64,000 bases of DNA from Streptosporangium amethystogenes (GTDB taxonomy: Bacteria > Actinomycetota > Actinomycetes > Streptosporangiales > Streptosporangiaceae), in assembly GCF_000721075.1 (NCBI RefSeq), contig NZ_JOEQ01000001.1:186001-250000 (forward strand), in the 5' to 3' direction. Shown here piece by piece: positions 35,031-43,712 of this stretch (its first letter is position 1; each line of letters opens with the position of its first letter). A program made the position numbers and the translations under genes. Under the pieces are notes generated by a model that did no database searches, was not told the origin of the DNA, and saw only the letters and a program-made list of their open reading frames with translations.

Positions 35031-36209
35031 TCAGGAGGCGAAGATCTCTTCCCGGGCCTGCTCCAGAGCCGCTATCACGGCCCCGCGCAGCACCGGGTTG
35101 CCGGTCACCTCGCTGGCCACCACCTGCGGCCGGACCGGGCAGCTCCTGGCCACCGCCTCCTCGATCCTGAAGGTGAGCGCGTCACCTCCGGCCCTGCTGA
35201 CCTCGCCGGCGAGCACCACGAGTCCGGGGTCGAGCACGACGCACACCGACGCCACGCCCAGCGCCAGCCGCCCGGCGATGTCGTTGATCAGGGGTTCTCC
35301 CCGCTCCCCCGCCGCGACCGCCGCCGCGACACACTCGGCGGCGCTCTCCCCCTCGAAGCCGTACGTCGCGGCGAGTTCGGCGACCGCCTCGGCGCTGACC
35401 AGGGACTGCAGACCACCGGCGAGCGAGGGCAGCCTGCCGGGCACGGCCCGCACGTCCTCGGCCAGCGGCACCCCGGGCACCGGCAGGTAGCCGATCTCAC
35501 CCGCGCTGCCGGACCGGCCGCGGTGCAGCCGCCCGCCGAGCACGACACCGAGGCCGATGCCGCGGCCCACCCACAGGAGCACGAAGTCGTCGACCTCTCG
35601 GGCGGCACCCAGGGTGCGCTCGGCGATGGCGACGAGGTTCACGTCGTTCTCTATCCTGACGTCGCGGCGCAGGTCACGGGCGAGCGCCTCGTGGATGCCC
35701 TCGTGCCAGCCCGGCAGGTCGAAGGAGAACCGCACGTCGCCGGTGCGGGGGTCGACCACGCCCGGGGTGCCGATGACGACCGCGCGCAGCTTGGAGAGCG
35801 CGACCTTGGCGGACCGGCAGGCCTTGACCACCCCACTGTGCACGAGGGCGACCGGATCCTCATGCCCGTTCGGCGCCACCCGCGCTTCGGCGATGATCTC
35901 CCCATGGATATCCGCGATGGCGGTCGTGACGAATTCCGGGCCGACATCCAGGCCCGCAACATAGGCCGAGGAGGAAATAATCCCATAAAGCGCGGCATTA
36001 GGCCCGCGTCCCCCCGCCTGCTCCCCCGCCACCTCCACCAGGCCGCGGCCTTCCAGACGGGCGAGCGTCTGGGAGGCCGTCACCTTGGAAAGACCTGTGA
36101 GCTCCCCGATCTGCCCCCGTGTCAGCGGCCCGGAGGCGAGCAACAACTCCAGGGCGGCCCTGTCGTTGATCTCCCTCAATAGCCTGGGCACGCCAGGACG
36201 TCGCTCCAT
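35031..36209 (-). CDS. ROK-family transcriptional repressor 2
   Basis: 392 residues from the ATG at 36209 (AGAGAG seven bases upstream); ATG 36215 is also possible. N-terminal winged helix (RGQIGELTGLSKVTASQTL) and ROK fold without the kinase zinc site. It is about 60 percent similar to repressor 1, with near-identical blocks such as GEQAGGRGPNAALYG and GDVRFSFDLP. It faces away from the GH3 gene and reads towards it. Probably binds a GAAAG/CTTTC-type or AGAA/TTCT-type operator and responds to a (phospho)amino sugar. Confidence 0.92.
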   Translation of the reverse strand: MERRPGVPRLLREINDRAALELLLASGPLTRGQIGELTGLSKVTASQTLARLEGRGLVEVAGEQAGGRGPNAALYGIISSSAYVAGLDVGPEFVTTAIADIHGEIIAEARVAPNGHEDPVALVHSGVVKACRSAKVALSKLRAVVIGTPGVVDPRTGDVRFSFDLPGWHEGIHEALARDLRRDVRIENDVNLVAIAERTLGAAREVDDFVLLWVGRGIGLGVVLGGRLHRGRSGSAGEIGYLPVPGVPLAEDVRAVPGRLPSLAGGLQSLVSAEAVAELAATYGFEGESAAECVAAAVAAGERGEPLINDIAGRLALGVASVCVVLDPGLVVLAGEVSRAGGDALTFRIEEAVARSCPVRPQVVASEVTGNPVLRGAVIAALEQAREEIFAS

Positions 36210-36544
36210 ACGCATGCTCTCTTGTTCGCCGTTTCCCCGTCGCAATTACATTCAAGCAAGAATAACGGTTCTATTCATTAATAAGACTTCCCGATAGTTT
36301 AGCCCCGTGGAGACCCGGCGGAGGTGCCGCGAGGGTCCCCGCCACGCCGCCGTCCCGCGCTCCGGGACGGACCCCTCCGGTTTTCGTACGCCGTGCGCAC
36401 ACCGTCGCCCAGGCGTGGCGAACCACTGCGAATCCAGAAAATCAAGGGCTTGCGACGTCGACACGGCGCGTGGAACACTCCCGAAAACAGTAAAGATTCT
36501 TTTCAGTAAACCCTTTGCCGACCGGTGACGAGGCAGGTCTCGAC
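36210..36544. promoter_or_regulatory. Intergenic region before the 36.5 kb condensation-like gene
   Basis: 335 bases with no supported gene. It holds a dyad AGAA-TAACGG-TTCT (36259-36272) close to the ROK2 start, an AT-rich patch (36245-36300), and the motif AGTAAAGATTCTTT (36489-36502), the exact inverse of the one at 10944-10957. The latter lies 43 bases before the ATG at 36545. Confidence 0.55.
36489..36502. promoter_or_regulatory. Dyad AGTAAAGATTCTTT, second copy of the NRPS promoter motif
   Basis: The reverse complement equals 10944-10957 at all 14 positions. Here it stands just upstream of the condensation-like gene that carries a TTA codon. Confidence 0.5.
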
Positions 36545-38209
36545 ATGGATACCGTCCTGAGGATCGCGGCCGACTACACGGGGCCACAGGCCCGGCAGGG
36601 GCCCGTGACCATGGGCCAAGCCAACATGGCGCGTTGCGTGCTCCGCGACCCACCACTGCACATGAACTTCCGCGTCACCAAGCGCCTCCCCGGGAGAAGG
36701 TCCCTGCCCGCCGTCGCCGAGGCGCTCGGGCGGCTACTCTCCCGGCACGAGGGACTGCGGGCCACCATCCACTCCGGCGTCCAGGTCGTGGCCGGTTCCG
36801 GCTCGCTGTCCGTCGAGGTGCACGGCGCCGGGACCGGCCTCGCGGACGAGGTCGCCGAGGACGTGGGCCTGCGGATGCAGGGCACCCGATTCGACCTGGA
36901 GGGCGAGCTTCCGATCAGGGTCGCCGTGATCACCGAGGACGGGGACCCTCGCCTGGTGGTGTTCGTCCTGCCTCACACCTCGGTCGACGCCATCGGCCTG
37001 GCCACCCTCATGAGGGAGTGGGAGCGCCTGATCCGGGGAGTCGCCGTACCGGCGCCGTACCCGACGCAACCGCTGGACCTCGCGACCGCCGAGGGCACCC
37101 CGGCGTCCCTGCGCCGGACCAAGGCGGCGCTGCGGCACTGGGAGAACGGCCTGCGGCGGGCACCGCAGTCGATGTTCACGGTCGACGAGACCGCCGACGC
37201 CGACGCGATCCGGCCCCGGTTGCGGGTCCGCTCGGCACCGGCGGCCAAGGCTCTGGAAGCCATCGCGAGCCGTACCGGGGCCGGCCGCTCGGCGATCACA
37301 CTCGCCGCGCTGGGCATCCTGATCGGCCTGTGGAACACGCAGCGGACCTGCGTGATCGCGTCGCTGGCGAGCAACCGAATACGGCCCGAGCTGCGCGACT
37401 ACGTCGGGCCGCTGGCCCAGGACGCGCTGATCACCGCGGAGCTGGACGTGCTCACCTTCGACGAGGCCGTCCGCCGCTTCCGCGGCGCCTCCCTCTCCGG
37501 ATACCAGCACAGCCGTTTCGACTCCACAGCGCTCTGGGAGGTGATCGAGGCGGTCAACGCCGAACGGGGGGTGAACTTCGCCCGTGACTGCGTCTTCAAC
37601 GACATGAGCGGTGTCACCGGCCCCTCGCCGGAACCGGCACCCGCCGCCGAGGTCGAGTGCGACTGGCTGCCGGAGGCCTCGCTTCCCGCACACCTCGCGC
37701 TCTGGGCCAACCGGCTGACGGAGGTGGTGGACCTGACGCTCTGGATCGATCCGCGAGTGATGAACCGGGAGCAGGCGGAGAGCTTCGGGACCGGGCTCGC
37801 CCGGCTCCTGATCGCGGCCGGGGACGGGGACGTCCAAGCTTGCGACATTACGAATATATCGGGAATTTTACCTATCGAGCGTGATGAGGACTGGATCTAC
37901 ATCGACTCCTGCTGGGTGAGCCTCCGCGCGGTGGAGCGGCTCGTCGGTGAGGCGGTCCAGGGAAGACCTCATCTCGTGACACACGCTCCGGACGGGCTCC
38001 TGACCTGCCACGTCACCTCAGGAACCGCCGAGGAGGTCCACGCGGCCTGCCTCGCCCTGCTGCCGGGCCGCACCTCCGCGATGGCCCCCCACCGCTACGT
38101 CGTGCACGCACCGGAACCCACCGGCGCGTCGCCGTACGGCCCCGTCCTCACCGAGGGCGACGGGCGTCGTTCGAGGTCTCAGTGCCCCTCGCGCGTAAGT
38201 AACCAATAG
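36545..38209 (+). CDS. Condensation-like protein with extra C-terminal domain and a TTA codon
   Basis: 554 residues from the ATG at 36545; an in-frame TTG at 36515 is less likely. Residues 15-430 form a C-domain fold related to the protein at 17943-19328: MGQANMARC, RHEGLR, then PHTSVDA in place of HHxxxDG (His144 and Asp148 kept, first His and Gly lost), and CVFNDMSG. A further 120 residues (about 435-554) are of unknown type, perhaps like the small C-terminal part of an A domain. The stretch 37838-37885 is much more AT-rich than the rest and includes a TTA leucine codon (37868-37870), which in this GC range suggests bldA-type developmental control. It shares an upstream motif with the NRPS operons 25 kb away. 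Confidence 0.82.
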   Translation: MDTVLRIAADYTGPQARQGPVTMGQANMARCVLRDPPLHMNFRVTKRLPGRRSLPAVAEALGRLLSRHEGLRATIHSGVQVVAGSGSLSVEVHGAGTGLADEVAEDVGLRMQGTRFDLEGELPIRVAVITEDGDPRLVVFVLPHTSVDAIGLATLMREWERLIRGVAVPAPYPTQPLDLATAEGTPASLRRTKAALRHWENGLRRAPQSMFTVDETADADAIRPRLRVRSAPAAKALEAIASRTGAGRSAITLAALGILIGLWNTQRTCVIASLASNRIRPELRDYVGPLAQDALITAELDVLTFDEAVRRFRGASLSGYQHSRFDSTALWEVIEAVNAERGVNFARDCVFNDMSGVTGPSPEPAPAAEVECDWLPEASLPAHLALWANRLTEVVDLTLWIDPRVMNREQAESFGTGLARLLIAAGDGDVQACDITNISGILPIERDEDWIYIDSCWVSLRAVERLVGEAVQGRPHLVTHAPDGLLTCHVTSGTAEEVHAACLALLPGRTSAMAPHRYVVHAPEPTGASPYGPVLTEGDGRRSRSQCPSRVSNQ

Positions 38210-38229
38210 CAGGCGGGATAATCGGTTAC
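38199..38229 (+). promoter_or_regulatory. Dyad and -10 box for a probably leaderless Rrf2 gene
   Basis: GTAACC (38199-38204) and GGTTAC (38224-38229) form an inverted repeat ending exactly at the start codon. GATAAT (38217-38222) is a good -10, placing the transcription start at or next to the ATG at 38230; no ribosome site is present. This fits a leaderless, autoregulated regulator gene. Confidence 0.5.
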
Positions 38230-38679
38230 ATGCGCCTATCCGCTCGTGTCGACTATGCCCTCCGTGCCGCCGCCGAACTCGCCGCCGCGGGTGATGGCCC
38301 CACCACGGTAGGGGAGCTGGCCAAAGAGCAGGACATGCCTCCCAAGTATCTTGAGAACATCCTGCTCCAAATGCGCCGCGCCGGGCTGGTCCGCGGCCAG
38401 CGTGGTCCCGAGGGGGGCTACGTGCTGGCCCGCCCGGCCACCGAGATCAGCCTGGCCGATGTGATCCGTGCCGTTGACGGCCCGCTCGCCAACGTCAGGG
38501 GGGAGCGGCCCGAGCACGTCGGCTACCGGGGTCCCGCCGAGTCGCTGCAGCAGGTCTGGATCGCACTGCGCGCCAGTGAGCGGGCGATCCTGGAGGAGGT
38601 CACGCTTGAGAACGTGGCCACCGGTGCCCTCCCCGAGCGGGTTCGCAGCCTATCCGCCGACCCCGCGGCCTGGGACTGA
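38230..38679 (+). CDS. Rrf2-family transcriptional regulator
   Basis: 149 residues. N-terminal winged helix typical of Rrf2 (MRLSARVDYALRAAAELA; LAKEQDMPPKYLENILLQMRRAGLV in part; RGPEGGYVLARP). It contains no cysteine at all, so it cannot bind an Fe-S cluster as IscR or NsrR do; it is closer to CymR-like members. It lies immediately downstream of the accessory region and upstream of nei, and marks the start of the core segment. Its effector is unknown. Confidence 0.92.
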   Translation: MRLSARVDYALRAAAELAAAGDGPTTVGELAKEQDMPPKYLENILLQMRRAGLVRGQRGPEGGYVLARPATEISLADVIRAVDGPLANVRGERPEHVGYRGPAESLQQVWIALRASERAILEEVTLENVATGALPERVRSLSADPAAWD

Positions 38680-38757
38680 CCGTGCCGCCCGCGACGTCCC
38701 CCGTGATCGTGCCGGCACCGCCCACCCGCGGCCGGCACCTGTCTCCCGGCGGGCGCC

Positions 38758-39549
38758 GTGCCCGAGGGTGACGTCGTCCACCAGGCCGCACTGCGGCTCG
38801 GCCGGGCACTCGACGGGCGGACGCTGACCCGCTCGGACTTCCGGGTGCCGCGCCACTCCGCGGCCGATCTCACCGGGCGTGCGGTACTGGAGACCGTCTC
38901 ACGCGGCAAGCACCTGCTCACCCGCGTCGAAGGTGGCCTGACCGTGCACACCCACCTGAGGATGGACGGGAGCTGGCAGATCTCGCCCTCGGGGCGGGGA
39001 CTGCCCCGAGGTGACGTCGTCCGCCTGGTGCTGGCCAACATGGAGTGGCAGGCGGTGGGGGTCCGGCTGGGCATGGTCGACCTGGTCCGCGCCGAGGAGG
39101 AGGGGCGACTCGTCGGGCATCTCGGACCCGACCTACTCGGAGGTGACTGGGACGAGGCCGAAGCCGTACGGCGGCTGGCGCGGCGGCCTGAGACGAGCAT
39201 CGGGGTCGCGCTGCTCGATCAGCGCAACCTGGCGGGAATCGGCACCATCTATCGTGCCGAGACGCTTTTTCTCACCGGGGTGTGGCCGTGGCGACCGGTG
39301 GGTGCGGTAAAGGATCTGGAGGCGATCGTTTCGCTCGCGCGACGGTTGATGGACGCGAACAAGGAGCGCCCGAACAGGACCACGACGGGCGACCCTCGTC
39401 CGGGACGGGGCACCTGGGTCTACGGCAGGGCCGGGCGGCCTTGCCTGCGCTGCGGGCATCGGATCAGTCGCGGGGAGATGGGCGCACAGCCGCAGGAACG
39501 GCTGATCGTCTGGTGCCGTCACTGCCAGCCGGAAGAACCGACCGGCTAG
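38758..39549 (+). CDS. nei: DNA glycosylase/AP lyase, endonuclease VIII (Nei) family
   Basis: 263 residues from a GTG; the mature N-terminus is Pro2-Glu3 (PEGD), the catalytic pair of Fpg/Nei enzymes. H2TH segment with [17 protein letters not shown] (about 155-171) and a C-terminal zinc finger (CLRC...WCRHC) with the loop needed for strand insertion. It removes oxidised pyrimidines and cuts at the abasic site. PEGDVV and the spacing fit actinobacterial Nei2 rather than MutM (which has PELPEV). Its stop overlaps the convergent clgR stop. Confidence 0.92.
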   Translation: MPEGDVVHQAALRLGRALDGRTLTRSDFRVPRHSAADLTGRAVLETVSRGKHLLTRVEGGLTVHTHLRMDGSWQISPSGRGLPRGDVVRLVLANMEWQAVGVRLGMVDLVRAEEEGRLVGHLGPDLLGGDWDEAEAVRRLARRPETSIGVALLDQRNLAGIGTIYRAETLFLTGVWPWRPVGAVKDLEAIVSLARRLMDANKERPNRTTTGDPRPGRGTWVYGRAGRPCLRCGHRISRGEMGAQPQERLIVWCRHCQPEEPTG

Positions 39550-39893
39550 GCGGCGACCATGTCGTTGACCTCAGGGAAGACGGAATCGGGCACGGTCTCG
39601 GGAATCGGCAGACGCTCCCGCTCGGGGACATCGCCCGCCAGCACCGGAGCGTGCTGGAGTTCGGCCAACGCGAACTGGTCGGAGACCTCACGGAGAACCT
39701 GTGAAAGCGGCACGCCCAGGGCACCGCAAATCGACGCGAGCAGCTCTGAAGAGGCCTCCTTCTGGCCACGCTCCACCTCGGACAAGTAGCCAAGAGAAAC
39801 CCGAGCCAGTGTGGACACCTCACGCAGGGTGCGACTCTGCCGCACCCTCAGCCGCCGCAGCACGTCACCGAGCAGCTGACGCAGCAGGACCAT
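39546..39893 (-). CDS. clgR: ClgR-like XRE regulator of Clp protease genes
   Basis: 115 residues from the ATG at 39893, with GGAGGGAG upstream; longer in-frame starts to 40001 add a low-complexity leader and are not conserved-looking. HTH_3 domain: [34 protein letters not shown] (partly quoted), the ClgR/PopR hallmark. It ends in MVAA, and a C-terminal Ala-Ala is the degradation tag known for ClgR, itself a Clp substrate. It follows cinA and pgsA as in other actinobacteria. Confidence 0.9.
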   Translation of the reverse strand: MVLLRQLLGDVLRRLRVRQSRTLREVSTLARVSLGYLSEVERGQKEASSELLASICGALGVPLSQVLREVSDQFALAELQHAPVLAGDVPERERLPIPETVPDSVFPEVNDMVAA

Positions 39894-40100
39894 CTGTCGC
39901 TCCCTCCCCGGCGCGGATGCCTTCGCGACACTCCGCGCTATCGGTTCGTGCCGCCCGTTCTTCGAACGCGACCCTTGGTACATACTCCTCGCCGTCATCA
40001 TCGCTTGACCTTTACCTCACTCACAGTTCCACCGTACCTGTATCCACCGACGCCGCGGCAGACCATGGTGAGTATGTTCGCTGGGGACGTAACGCGGTAA

Positions 40101-40604
40101 TCACCCGGAATGTTCCCCCACGTTCGCCTCCAGCACACCTCGGAGAAGGTCTACGGCCTCATTCACCGTCGATTCCCGGATCTGCTCACGAGTCCCCGCG
40201 AGTTGCGGATCCCGGTGCCATACCCGTCCGTCCGGACCGCTAACGGCGAGATGAACCGTACCGACCGGTTTACCATCCTGTGGTTCGGGACCGGCCACAC
40301 CGGTGACGGCCAGACCGTAGGTGGAGCCGGCCAGGAGGCGCACCCCGGTCGCCATGGCGGCGGCGACCTGCGGGTGCACGGCGCCCTCGCGGTCGAGCAG
40401 GTTCGCGGGGACGTGCAGCAACCGCTGCTTGAGCTCGGTGGAGTAGGAGATGACCCCTCCCAGGAAGGCCGCGGAGGCTCCCGGCGGCTCCGTGAGGGCC
40501 GCCCCGATCAGTCCGGCGGTCAGTGACTCGGCCACCGCCACCGTCTCGCCCCTGCGGACGAGAAGGGAGAGGACGGTGGTGGTCGCGAGCAGGCGGTGGC
40601 TCAT
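40101..40604 (-). CDS. pncC: Nicotinamide-nucleotide amidase (CinA C-terminal / PncC)
   Basis: 167 residues, a stand-alone CinA_C domain: AESLTAGLIGAALTEPPGAS, GGVISYS, VAAAMATG and AVTGVAGP are typical. It deamidates NMN to nicotinate mononucleotide in pyridine recycling. The N-terminal MoCF domain of full CinA is absent, as usual in actinobacteria. The ATG overlaps the pgsA stop (ATGA), so they are co-translated. Confidence 0.92.
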   Translation of the reverse strand: MSHRLLATTTVLSLLVRRGETVAVAESLTAGLIGAALTEPPGASAAFLGGVISYSTELKQRLLHVPANLLDREGAVHPQVAAAMATGVRLLAGSTYGLAVTGVAGPEPQDGKPVGTVHLAVSGPDGRVWHRDPQLAGTREQIRESTVNEAVDLLRGVLEANVGEHSG

Positions 40605-41206
40605 ACGGCCCGCGCCCGCTTCGCGACCTGCCTGAGCTTGATCGCCCGGATCACGTAGTCAAGGCCGGTCCCGACGGTGACGACGGCCGCCGCTCCCATG
40701 ACGACCCAGCGGATCGGGTCGGGCACACCCGGCCAGATGTAGGAGACGATCGCAGCGATCTGCAGGACGGTCTTCACCTTCCCACCGTAACTGGCCGGGA
40801 TGACACCGTGCCGGATGACCGCGAACCTCAGCGCGGTGACGCCCAGTTCCCTGCCCAGGATCACGACGGTGACCCACCAGGGCAGCTCCCCCAGCACCGA
40901 CAGGCTGATCAGTGCGGCACCGATGAGGGCCTTGTCGGCGATCGGATCGGCGATCTTCCCGAAATCGGTGATCAGGCCGTAGCGGCGGGCCAGCTCCCCG
41001 TCGAGCAGGTCGGTGAGCGAGGCCACCATGAAGACCACCAGCGCGGTGACCCTCCAGCCGGATCCCGGCAGGAAGAGGCAGGCCGCGAAGAACGGAACCA
41101 TCGCCAGTCGTATCACCGTCACGACATTGGCGATGTTCCAGGCGCTCACCTTGGGGCGCGCGGGTGCCGCTGTCGAGTCGGTGCCGGTCTCTGGCGTGTT
41201 GGTCAT
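40601..41206 (-). CDS. pgsA: CDP-diacylglycerol-glycerol-3-phosphate 3-phosphatidyltransferase
   Basis: 201 residues. The CDP-alcohol transferase motif D-x2-DG-x2-AR-x8-G-x3-D-x3-D is complete in DLLDGELARR...GKIADPIADK (about 86-111). Four to five membrane helices. A short Pro/Ala-rich N-terminus precedes the first helix. It makes phosphatidylglycerophosphate for membrane lipids. GGGAGAG precedes the ATG; 25 bases separate it from rimO. Confidence 0.93.
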   Translation of the reverse strand: MTNTPETGTDSTAAPARPKVSAWNIANVVTVIRLAMVPFFAACLFLPGSGWRVTALVVFMVASLTDLLDGELARRYGLITDFGKIADPIADKALIGAALISLSVLGELPWWVTVVILGRELGVTALRFAVIRHGVIPASYGGKVKTVLQIAAIVSYIWPGVPDPIRWVVMGAAAVVTVGTGLDYVIRAIKLRQVAKRARAV

Positions 41207-41231
41207 ACGCTCTCCCGGCCCGGTGGCGCGT

Positions 41232-42641
41232 TCATGGGGCCGCCTTGATACGGGCGATCAGGTCGACACCCTCCGAGTCGACCACGACGGCCCGGACGAT
41301 CTGGCCGGGGACCAGTCCGATGCCCTGGACCGTCACCGAGCCGTCGACCTCGGGCCCCTGGTGGGCGGCTCGGCCCTCGTAACCGCCGTCGCCCAGGTCC
41401 TCCTCGATCAGGACGTCGACCTCGGTGCCGATCCGCTCCTCGGCCCGCTGGGCCATGAGCTCCTCGGCCAGCTCGGTGAGCGTGGACACCCTGGCGTCGA
41501 CGATCTCCTGGTCGAGCTTGCCCGGGAGCGAGGCCGCCTCGGTGCCCTCCTCGTCGGAGTAGCCGAAGATACCGATCACGTCGAGCCTGGCCTTCTCCAG
41601 GAAGCCCACCAGCTCGCCGAACTCCTCCTCGGTCTCGCCGGGGAAGCCCACGATGAAGTTGGAGCGCACACCCGCCTCGGGAGCGTGGACGCGGATCGAC
41701 TCCAGGAGGTCGAGGAAGCGCGCGGGGTCACCGAAGCGGCGCATCCGGCGGAGCACGGGACCGCTGGCGTGCTGGAAGGACAGGTCGAAGTAGGGGGCCA
41801 CCCCCTCCGTCGAGGAGATGATCTCCAGCAGTCCCGGACGGAGCTCGGCGGGCTGCAGGTAGCTGACGCGCACCCGTTTGATGCCCTCGGTCGCGGCGAG
41901 CGAGGGCAGCAGCTTCTCCAGCGCCCGCAGGTCGCCCAGATCCTTGCCGTAGGAGGTGGAGTTCTCGCTGACCAGCACCAGCTCCTTGACGCCCTGCTCG
42001 GCCAGCCAGGCGGCCTCGCCGAGAAGTTCCTCGGAGCGGCGCGAGACGTACGCCCCGCGGAAGGCGGGGATGGCGCAGAACGTGCAGCGCCGGTCGCAGC
42101 CGGAGGCCAGCTTCAGCGAGGCCACCGGCCCTTCGCCCAGGCGCTTGCGGAGCGGCCGGGGACCGCTGGCGGGTGCCAGGCCCTCGGGCAGCTCGCCGTG
42201 GCCGGGAATGGCGGTCTTGGGGGCGGCGGCACGATCCACCGGCGAGATGGGCAGCAGGGTCCTGCGATCACGGGGGCTGTGCGGGACGAGCGGCCTGCCC
42301 GCCAGCACGTCGTCGAGGCGGGTGCCGATCTCGGTGTAGTCGTCGAAGGAGATGACCGCCGCGGCCTCGGGCAGCGCCTCGGCGAGCTGGTCACCGTACC
42401 GCTCCGCCATGCAACCCGCGGCGACCACCTTGGCCCCGGAGTCGGCCGCGGCGAGCAGCGTGTCGATGGAGTCCTTTTTCGCTGAGTCGATGAAGCCACA
42501 CGTGTTGACGACGACGACGTCGGGATCGTCGTCGCCCAGCTGCCAGCCGGCAGCCTCAAGACGAGCGGCGAGCTCTTCGGAGTCGACCTCGTTGCGTGCG
42601 CAACCAAGTGTGATCAGCGATGCGGTTCGGCGGGATGACAT
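41232..42641 (-). CDS. rimO: Ribosomal protein S12 methylthiotransferase RimO
   Basis: 469 residues from the ATG at 42641; a GTG three codons upstream is an alternative. N-terminal UPF0004 domain with cluster cysteines ([21 protein letters not shown]), the radical-SAM motif CDRRCTFC, and a C-terminal TRAM domain (about 400-465). It adds a methylthio group to an Asp of S12. The SIT loop and [10 protein letters not shown] are typical of RimO rather than MiaB. It may be translated from a leaderless or short-leader mRNA, since no clear ribosome site is seen. Confidence 0.95.
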   Translation of the reverse strand: MSSRRTASLITLGCARNEVDSEELAARLEAAGWQLGDDDPDVVVVNTCGFIDSAKKDSIDTLLAAADSGAKVVAAGCMAERYGDQLAEALPEAAAVISFDDYTEIGTRLDDVLAGRPLVPHSPRDRRTLLPISPVDRAAAPKTAIPGHGELPEGLAPASGPRPLRKRLGEGPVASLKLASGCDRRCTFCAIPAFRGAYVSRRSEELLGEAAWLAEQGVKELVLVSENSTSYGKDLGDLRALEKLLPSLAATEGIKRVRVSYLQPAELRPGLLEIISSTEGVAPYFDLSFQHASGPVLRRMRRFGDPARFLDLLESIRVHAPEAGVRSNFIVGFPGETEEEFGELVGFLEKARLDVIGIFGYSDEEGTEAASLPGKLDQEIVDARVSTLTELAEELMAQRAEERIGTEVDVLIEEDLGDGGYEGRAAHQGPEVDGSVTVQGIGLVPGQIVRAVVVDSEGVDLIARIKAAP

Positions 42642-42784
42642 GGTGAACACTACGGTATCGGGAGTTGGCCACTACCCGATGCACCTCCCCCACTCCAGCA
42701 CCGCCGCATCCCCGTCCGCCCCGGACATCCCGCCGCGAAGACGGGAGTCCGGAAGGTGAGGCCCACCGCGCCGACCAGGGACGT

Positions 42785-42800
42785 TCACCCGGCCGGGTGA
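42785..42800. terminator. Palindrome downstream of the RodZ-like gene
   Basis: TCACCCGG followed directly by its complement CCGGGTGA, 58 bases past the RodZ-like stop. No T-run. It could be a weak terminator or a protein-binding palindrome. Confidence 0.3.
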
Positions 42801-42857
42801 TCCCCGAGCTTCGCCGGAGCCGTCACCGCGGCCCCGGCGGAACTGCCGGTCACCGCG

Positions 42858-43613
42858 TCAGCGCTCCTTTGCGGCAGGGGCCTCGTAGGAGCGGTTGACG
42901 ATCTGCCCCGGACTCCCCGGGGCACCCAGGCTCTTGCCGTTCACCTTCAGCGTGAACGCCCCTCCGTCGCCGAAGGTGACCCTCATCCTGTCCTTCGCCT
43001 TCCAGGTCGAGGTCTTGCCCTCCTTGAGCGTTCCGGAGAAGAGCCTCTTGCCACCCGCGTCCTCCACGTCCAGCCAGGAGGTGCGCTCCGCCCTGACCTG
43101 GAGGACGACCATGTCCTTGCGCTTCTTCTCGGCCAGGGACGCCGCCCGGCCCGGTGAGCCGGGAACGCCGCCGACCGGCGGCGGCAGCGCGGCGGGCACC
43201 GGTGCGGGATGGACGTCCGCTATGGGCGTGTCGCCCCCGCCCATGGTGCGTACCACTCCGAAGATGACCACGATGCCCAGCGCCACCGCCATGGCCGTCG
43301 TCCAGTTGGGCGAGCGGCGCTCACGGATCTTCAGTGGCATGTCGGCCTGGAAGACGCTGGACGCCCGCACCGGCAGCGGGACGCCCCCGTGTTGCTCGTC
43401 GTAGCGGTGCACCAGCGTCTCCGGATCGAGCCCGACGACCTTGGCGATGTTTCTTATATGGCCCCGTGCGTAGAAGTCACCTCCGCACTGGGAGAAGTCG
43501 TTCCTCTCGATCGCCTGGATGAGCACCTCGCGGATGCGTGTCCGCGCGCTCAACTGCCCAACGGTCATCCCCATCGACCGCCTGGCATCCGCCAGATCGC
43601 TTCCAATGCCCAT
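42858..43613 (-). CDS. RodZ-like membrane protein (HTH_25 + TM + DUF4115)
   Basis: 251 residues. N-terminal helix-turn-helix (about 5-75: GSDLADARRSMGMTVGQLS, RTRIREVLIQAIERNDF), one membrane helix (about 105-125, WTTAMAVALGIVVIFGVV), a Pro-rich linker and a C-terminal beta domain (about 165-245: VVLQVRAERTSWLDVED, SGTLKEGKT, GAFTLKVNGKSLG). This is the RodZ architecture, a cell-shape/division scaffold, and neighbours ftsK. In actinomycetes the exact role is less clear than in rods with MreB. Confidence 0.88.
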   Translation of the reverse strand: MGIGSDLADARRSMGMTVGQLSARTRIREVLIQAIERNDFSQCGGDFYARGHIRNIAKVVGLDPETLVHRYDEQHGGVPLPVRASSVFQADMPLKIRERRSPNWTTAMAVALGIVVIFGVVRTMGGGDTPIADVHPAPVPAALPPPVGGVPGSPGRAASLAEKKRKDMVVLQVRAERTSWLDVEDAGGKRLFSGTLKEGKTSTWKAKDRMRVTFGDGGAFTLKVNGKSLGAPGSPGQIVNRSYEAPAAKER

Positions 43614-43712
43614 GGCGCACGCCCCTCAGCCCCCGACGTTGCGTAGCGATCCCCATTCAATCAGTAACCGGACGGGAGGTGTGCGGCGGGGGGTCCGTTC
43701 CCTCCCGGTGTG

